Positions 60,812 through 64,000 of a DNA stretch of 64,000 bases are shown here, piece after piece; position 1 is the stretch's first letter, and every line of letters begins with the position of its first letter. The notes below the pieces were generated by a model. It did not search any database and was not told the DNA's origin. It saw nothing but the letters and a program-made list of their open reading frames with translations. Both the position numbers and the translations under genes were made by a program. The stretch covers positions 2,728,001 to 2,792,000 of the forward strand of contig NZ_PDJK01000002.1 in assembly GCF_002564045.1 (NCBI RefSeq), written 5' to 3'. Origin of the DNA: Amycolatopsis sulphurea (lineage in GTDB: Bacteria > Actinomycetota > Actinomycetes > Mycobacteriales > Pseudonocardiaceae).

Positions 60812-61399
60812 TCAGCCGCCGAAGCGGCGATTGCCCTGGCCCGGCTGACTGCTCCGGCCATCCCGGCCCGGACCGAAGCTCTGCTCCTGGCCGAAGGAGA
60901 TCGCGGTCGCCGTGCTGCCTTCGACCTTGGCGATCACGGTGCTGCTCCGGCCGTCCTGCGGAGTGCCGGATTTCTCCGTGTCCGAGTTCAGGGTGTAGGT
61001 CTGCTTGTAGCCATCCTTGCTGGTCAGCGTGACGGAAGTGGCATTCAGCTCGGAGACGGTCCCGGTCTGCATCCGCTCGGTGACGTAGCTGCCGTCCTGC
61101 CCGGCCACCACGAAGTCGCCGTGCAGTGCGCCGCGGATCGCGCTCATCCCGCCCGCTCCGCCGAAACCGCCGGGACCCATCATCCCGCCGGGGCCGCCCT
61201 GTCCGCCCGGTCCGCGCTGCTGCGCGGAGGCGTCGTTCGAGCTCGTGCCCGCCCAGATCGCGATCCCCCCGCCGGCCGCGATCACCACCGCGACGCCGGC
61301 CGCGATCGCGGTCTTGCGGCCCGACCACGTTTTGCCAGGAGGGGTACCGGGAGCAGGTGGTTCGCCCCACGTGGCGCCCTGTGCTGGATCGGTCGTCAT
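60812..61399 (-). CDS. Membrane-anchored extracytoplasmic protein, divergent from the two-component system
   Basis: A 195-residue protein with a short cytosolic N-terminus, one transmembrane helix (TAIAAGVAVVIAAGGGIAIW), a Gly/Pro-rich linker, and a small beta-rich domain (GDFVVAGQDGSYVTERMQTG; TVSELNATSVTLTSKDGYKQ) of DUF5666 or OB-like appearance. GGAGGAAAGC lies before ATG 61399. It is divergent from the response regulator gene (157 bp), so it is a likely target or input of that system. Confidence 0.75.
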   Translation of the reverse strand: MTTDPAQGATWGEPPAPGTPPGKTWSGRKTAIAAGVAVVIAAGGGIAIWAGTSSNDASAQQRGPGGQGGPGGMMGPGGFGGAGGMSAIRGALHGDFVVAGQDGSYVTERMQTGTVSELNATSVTLTSKDGYKQTYTLNSDTEKSGTPQDGRSSTVIAKVEGSTATAISFGQEQSFGPGRDGRSSQPGQGNRRFGG

Positions 61400-61556
61400 G
61401 CTTTCCTCCGGGTCGTCCGCGCGGTCGGAATTCAGCGTTGCCGGGACCGCTGTGGGGACGCTGTGCCCAGCGTGGGTGGGTCCTGTGCAACCGGTACACA
61501 GGAAACGCACAGGCGCCGCACAGCTCGACCTGACTACCGCGGCCGAGGATGGCACC

Positions 61557-62283
<727 letters not shown>

Positions 62284-62306
<23 letters not shown>

Positions 62307-63840
62307 ACCGCGGCGGACCCGCCGTCCGTGGTCCCTGCGCCGCCGGCTGATCATGCAGCTGGCGGCGCTGCTCGCGCTGGTCTGCGTGGTGGTCGGCGTG
62401 GTCACCGAGCTGGCGCTGCAGGATTTCCTGGTCCGCCAGCTGGACAGCCGGCTCGTCGCGGCGAGCGAGCGCGGGGTGCGCGGGGGTATCAAGCCGCCGT
62501 GGATCTATGGCGACAATCCGCCCCCGGACCCGTTGCGGGTGCTCGGCCAGGGCGACGGCACGCTCGCGCTGGTGGCCCAGAACGGCAAAGTCGCCGCGGC
62601 CGTACTCGACTTCACCAAGAGCCGGCCGCCGCGCGCGCCGGGGAAGCGGCCGCCGCCGGGCACGCCGCCACCACTGGAGAACGTCACCGCCGATCAGCAG
62701 CGCGTACTGCTGGGCCTGCCGCCGGACGGTTCGCGCGGCAGTGTGGATCTCGGCGGCAACCTCGGCAGCTACCGGGTGATGTCCAGCTACGCCTCGTCCG
62801 GCACGCTGACCGTGATCGGGCTGCCGCTACGCGAGGTGGACGCGACATTGTGGCGCGTCGGTTTCATCTTCGGCGGGGTGGCGCTCGGCGGGCTGGTGGT
62901 CGCCGGATTCGCCGGTGCGATCACGATCCGCCGCACGATGGCGCCGCTGGACCGGCTCGCCGCCACCGCGGCCAGGGTGTCGGAGCTGCCGCTGGACCGC
63001 GGCGAGGTGGCGCTGTCCGAACGAGTGCCCGAAGTGGACACCGACCCGCGCACCGAGGTGGGCAAGGTGGGTGCCGCGCTGAACCGGATGCTCGGCCACA
63101 TCGCCGGCGCGCTCGCTGCCCGGCACGCCAGCGAAAGCCGGGTGCGTCAGTTCGTCGCGGACGCCAGCCACGAGCTGCGCACTCCGCTCGCGGCCATCCG
63201 CGGGTATGCCGAGCTGGTCCGGCGCAGTGGTGAGCAGGTGCCGCCGGACGTCGCGTTCGCCATGCAGCGGGTGGAGTCCGAATCGGCGCGGATGACCACG
63301 CTGGTGGAGGATCTGCTGCTGCTCGCGCGGCTCGACTCGGGCCGTCCGGTGGTGCACGAGCCGGTGGATCTGACCCTGCTGGTGGCCGACGCGGTCGCGG
63401 ATTCGCACGTGGCCGGACCGCAGCACAAGTGGCTGCTGGAAACCCCCGGCGAACCACTGACCGTGCTCGGCGACGCCCGGCAGCTGCACCAGGTGGTGCT
63501 GAACCTGCTGGGCAACGCGCGCACGCACACCCCGCCGGGCACCACGGTGACCACCATGCTGGCGCAGGCCGGCGAGACCGTTCGACTGTCCGTTGTGGAC
63601 GATGGGCCGGGTATTCCCGGCGAGGTGCTGCCCGAGGTGTTCGAGCGGTTCGCGCGCGCGGACACCTCACGGTCGCGGGAGGCGGGCAGTACCGGGCTCG
63701 GGCTGGCCATCGTCGCCGCCGTGGTGGCCGCGCATTCCGGGCAGGTGATGGTGAGCAGCGTGCCGGGAAAGACCGAATTCGTGGTGATTTTCCCGTTCTT
63801 GCGCGAGGACGCCGGCACGCAGCCGCAAGCTCACGCGTAG
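62284..63840 (+). CDS. Sensor histidine kinase
   Basis: A 518-residue membrane kinase: first membrane helix (about 25-48), Pro-rich extracytoplasmic sensor region (about 50-185), second helix, HAMP, then the H-box DASHELRTPLAAIRGYAELV (His296), N-box LLGNARTHTPPG and G-boxes DDGPGIPG and STGLGLAIV. It starts at ATG 62284 inside the response regulator gene (23-bp overlap) in another frame. The signal is unknown; the repeated Pro in the sensor part (KRPPPGTPPP) is unusual. Confidence 0.92.
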
Positions 63841-64000
63841 CTGACCGCGGTATTCGCGCCGCACAGCACCAGGCACGGGAGTTCCGCCGGAACCCGGCCG
63901 ACCAGCCAGGCGGCCAGCGGTGCCGCGGCCGCCGGCTCCACTACCAGCCGGAACTCGTGCCACAGGCGGTCGCGGGCGGCGATCATCTCCGCGTCCGTCA
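63831..64000 (-). CDS. C-terminal end of a threonine/serine dehydratase-like PLP enzyme (partial)
   Basis: The last 55 residues of a gene that continues beyond the window. VVEPAAAAPLAAWLV and PCLVLCGANTAVS match the C-terminal strand and loop of fold-II threonine/serine ammonia-lyases, where EP.GAA and CGGN/CGANT occur. It ends with TGA (63831-63833), overlapping the last bases of the kinase gene in convergent orientation. The call rests on a short segment. Confidence 0.6.
   Translation of the reverse strand, partial: TDAEMIAARDRLWHEFRLVVEPAAAAPLAAWLVGRVPAELPCLVLCGANTAVSYA

Overview
The window looks like chromosome from a high-GC actinomycete of the Pseudonocardiales, most likely Amycolatopsis or a close relative. 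Support comes from strong G/C third positions, frequent GTG/TTG starts, ESX (type VII) proteins with EspG-like and DUF3558-like partners, a tadA gene with its actinobacterial companion, actinomycete-type integrative elements, and a dispersed 47-bp palindrome built on GTGAAGGG/CCCTTCAC. The genus is inferred; no marker gene fixes it.

Layout. 1-7 kb: the 3' part of a giant secreted or toxin-like gene with two paralogous type VII secretion-associated genes. 7-11.3 kb: a Phd-type antitoxin with a shortened toxin, dusB, a Fic enzyme, and a decayed second copy of the dusB 5' end. 11.7-20.2 kb: mostly housekeeping genes (Lrp regulator/APC permease pair, lysA, a Tat-exported phospholipase C, an M20 amidohydrolase, tadA with its partner, tRNA-Ser(CGA)). 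20.18-30.47 kb: a complete 10.3-kb integrative element in tRNA-Ser(CGA) with 59-bp att repeats. It carries int, two Xis-like proteins, an iteron-rich region beside a RepA-type ATPase, a small-gene operon, divergent regulators, an XRE regulator and a Nudix protein; no transfer translocase is recognisable. 31-37.7 kb: two ESX-like small proteins, a TauD-type dioxygenase, a CapA-like phosphoesterase and an ExeM/NucH-type nuclease. 37.8-41.4 kb: a compact four-gene operon with a soluble FtsK/EccC-like ATPase and two small helical proteins. 42-50.3 kb: an ESX-like cassette (small helical protein, ESX/lipoprotein fusion, PPE-like protein, EspG-like protein) in inverted duplicate with decayed copies, next to remnants of integrative elements stacked at tRNA-Ser(GGA). 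51-54.5 kb: PP2C phosphatase, orphan N6-adenine methyltransferase and a soluble Ser/Thr kinase. 54.5-64 kb: a membrane protein, L,D-transpeptidase, secreted PQQ-type sugar dehydrogenase with LGFP repeats, 3-hydroxyacyl-CoA dehydrogenase, a two-component system with a divergent membrane-anchored protein, and the end of a threonine/serine dehydratase-like gene.

How parts fit. The two tRNA-Ser loci share one att architecture: a crossover region starting at the anticodon loop, a tRNA terminator hairpin, GGTCTCA boxes at 12-bp spacing about 55-60 bp from the att core on the integrase side, and another pair about 95 bp away on the far side. This suggests one integrase family colonised both. The 47-bp palindrome sits downstream of at least one gene in all six copies and between converging genes in four, which fits a mobile bidirectional terminator. 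ESX-related genes recur at five places, and one cassette lies between att-like repeats as possible element cargo.
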